DNA from: Gemmatimonadota bacterium
Lineage (GTDB): Bacteria; Gemmatimonadota; Gemmatimonadetes; Longimicrobiales; Gaopeijiaceae
DNA length: 64,000 nucleotides
Reading direction: 5' to 3'
NCBI GenBank assembly: GCA_029863645.1
Contig: JAOTVA010000002.1
Span: 1-64,000, forward strand
This document shows positions 60,813-64,000 of the stretch, one piece after another. The position numbers and the translations under genes were made by a program. Under the pieces are notes generated by a model, which searched no databases, was not told where the DNA came from, and saw only the letters and a program-made list of their open reading frames with translations. The first letter of the stretch is position 1, and every line of letters starts with the position of its first letter.

Positions 60813-62243
60813 TCATCTCGCAACCGTGTCGGCAGGTTGCGTGGGAGGTATCTGGCTCTCTTCGAGGGCCGAGGGGGGCCGCGCGGCACGCGTTTGGGCG
60901 ACACGAAGCAGAACCTGCCCGACACCACTGTCGAAGATGGCGATAGGAACTCCTTCGCGAAGCTGGTAGCCTACGACGCCTAAAGGTACGATGGCCGTCG
61001 CCCCGGAGAGGTTGTCCGCGATGGCCGAACGCACGGCTCGAGCGATGGCGCGCTCCCTGGCTTCTCCCGGAGCCTGGTCAAGCCGTAGCAGGCCGAGTGA
61101 CCTCGTCGCGTCCCGGAGCTGAATTCTGGCCGCATCGGTGAGCGAATCCACCGCGGCCGGCGTGGGCTCGAAGCCCGACCGCCGAGCCTCGTCGACGAGC
61201 AGCTTTCTGCGGGCTTGGGCGAGAAGAAAGCCCCCCAGGTCTTCGTCGTTGCCGCGAAGCACCTCGTCGCGGAGTGGACCTTGTTCGGAGCGCAGGAGGT
61301 CCAAGAGCTCGCCCGCGGTATAGGCGCCGCCGCTCCACTGGACGAGGGCTCGCCGCGCCGCGCTCCCAGAGAGTCTGCTCTGCGGCGCCCTCGCGAGCTC
61401 GCGGGCTACGTCCAAGGCGCCACTGTTGATGGTCGGAACCGACCGCCCTTCCAAGCCCGCAATGAAGGTGGACTCGGCCGTGACGAGCCTTTGCTCCTGC
61501 ACAAACGAGCGGAAGCCCGTGGCTACGTCGTCGAAGCTCTGCTCTCGGCGCTCCTCGAGGCGGATCAGGTGAAGACCCAGCGGCGTCTGTACGACGTCGC
61601 TGACCTCCCCGGGCTCCAGCGCCAGCACCGCCTCTTCGAACGGAGCCACCATCTCGCCTCGCCCGAAGAAGCCGAGGTCACCACCGACGGGTGCCGTACC
61701 CGGATCCTGGCTGTACGTCCTCGCCAACTCCTCGAAGGGGGTGCCAGCCAGGATTTGCCCACGAATCTGCTGCAAGCGCGTGCGCACGCTGTCGCGTTGG
61801 GCCTCGGTGGCCTGGAGCGGCAAGGACAGCACGATGTGGCGGGCGTGGAGTTGCAGCTCCGGTGCGTCGGCTTCATAGAGCGCCCGCAGCGCTTCCGTGG
61901 TGATCGACGTGTCGACCTGGACGACAGAGTCACGGAGCTGGAGCACCATGAGTTGTTGGACGAGGGGTCGTACGAGCGCCGCAAAGTCGAGGTCGGCGAA
62001 CGTTGAGTCGTCGGCGGCGGCTTCGGCGAGTAGGGTGTAGTCGACCCAGAGCTCCGCCAGGGATCGCACGACCGGTACTTGGGTCGGGAGGCCCTCCTCG
62101 TCCACCAGCAAAGTCACCGCTTCGTCGACCGTGAACCGATAGTCGCCCGCCTGTGCTACTAGCGCCGGCGCATCGGAGCTTCCTCCGCACCCCGCGAGCG
62201 AACCAAGCGCGAGGCACATCACCGCTGTCCTTCGTGTCCCCAT
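60813..62243 (-). CDS. parvulin-type peptidyl-prolyl isomerase lipoprotein
   Basis: 476 residues. Signal peptide with lipobox LAGC (Cys19). A SurA/PrsA-type N-terminal region is followed by one good parvulin domain (about 130-235, '[14 protein letters not shown]', '[33 protein letters not shown]', 'GLHLIRLEE'), then a long helical C-terminal part. Related to PrsA/SurA foldases; here membrane-anchored rather than soluble. It is upstream of surA (37-base gap). The two may be a division of labour between anchored and free chaperones. Function inferred from family. Confidence 0.87.
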   Translation of the reverse strand: MGTRRTAVMCLALGSLAGCGGSSDAPALVAQAGDYRFTVDEAVTLLVDEEGLPTQVPVVRSLAELWVDYTLLAEAAADDSTFADLDFAALVRPLVQQLMVLQLRDSVVQVDTSITTEALRALYEADAPELQLHARHIVLSLPLQATEAQRDSVRTRLQQIRGQILAGTPFEELARTYSQDPGTAPVGGDLGFFGRGEMVAPFEEAVLALEPGEVSDVVQTPLGLHLIRLEERREQSFDDVATGFRSFVQEQRLVTAESTFIAGLEGRSVPTINSGALDVARELARAPQSRLSGSAARRALVQWSGGAYTAGELLDLLRSEQGPLRDEVLRGNDEDLGGFLLAQARRKLLVDEARRSGFEPTPAAVDSLTDAARIQLRDATRSLGLLRLDQAPGEARERAIARAVRSAIADNLSGATAIVPLGVVGYQLREGVPIAIFDSGVGQVLLRVAQTRAARPPSALEESQIPPTQPADTVAR

Positions 62244-62266
62244 CGATTCTGACCTGTTGAAGCTAT

Positions 62267-64000
<1,734 letters not shown>

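Overview
The window is a dense, high-GC stretch of chromosome from a Gram-negative (diderm) bacterium. The diderm reading rests on a SurA-type chaperone, an outer-membrane-barrel-like protein, FtsEX with an EnvC-like partner, PBP1A and PBP4 homologues and many lipoproteins. The style of the secreted proteins (NHL propellers, FG-GAP lipoproteins, Gly-Pro-Asp-type lipoproteins, a small protein beside an AraC regulator) fits Gemmatimonadota; that placement is inference. No tRNA, rRNA, insertion sequence, prophage or CRISPR array was seen, and no gap between genes exceeds 300 bases. Many neighbours overlap by 1-4 bases, so translational coupling is a strong theme.

Layout. Positions 1-19,350 mix exported proteins with amino-acid biosynthesis. 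The exported set includes a cytochrome c, three NHL propellers, two VOC-fold proteins, an FG-GAP lipoprotein, a ThuA protein, a PQQ-type sugar dehydrogenase, an esterase and a lipoprotein epoxide hydrolase. The biosynthetic genes are ilvN-ilvC-metZ, a divergent ilvB, and a fused aspartokinase/diaminopimelate decarboxylase. Positions 19,388-28,880 hold PBP1A, then a coupled series cupin / metalloprotease / aroB / acyl-CoA ligase, then a NYN-LOTUS RNA-processing-type protein overlapping a 3-methyladenine glycosylase. Positions 28,891-32,108 carry a NhaC-type antiporter and etfBA. Positions 32,105-44,981 hold barrel protein-moeA-M23 lipoprotein, an SH3/metalloprotease pair, a zinc-ribbon membrane protein, a TPR protein, a repeat lipoprotein, an AraC-type regulator, PBP4 with LysM, and a Fur-family regulator. 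Acetyl-CoA synthetase follows.

The most unusual locus is 47,042-50,734 on the minus strand. It runs acyltransferase, then a WD40-like Tat/lipoprotein propeller ending in a 44-residue Cys-rich tail with a terminal Gly-Gly, then a radical SAM/SPASM enzyme four bases downstream. The ribosome-binding site of the enzyme lies inside the last two glycine codons of the propeller. This looks like a maturase with its substrate, and is the best candidate for an undescribed system.

The right end holds guaB with an unusual leader, a MltD-like lytic transglycosylase, and a nearly 10-kb minus-strand run: mfd (5' end outside the window), a parvulin lipoprotein, surA, pdxA, ftsE, ftsX, envC-like, holB, moaC. 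It ties envelope assembly and division-site wall splitting to DNA repair, replication and cofactor synthesis in one likely transcription unit.
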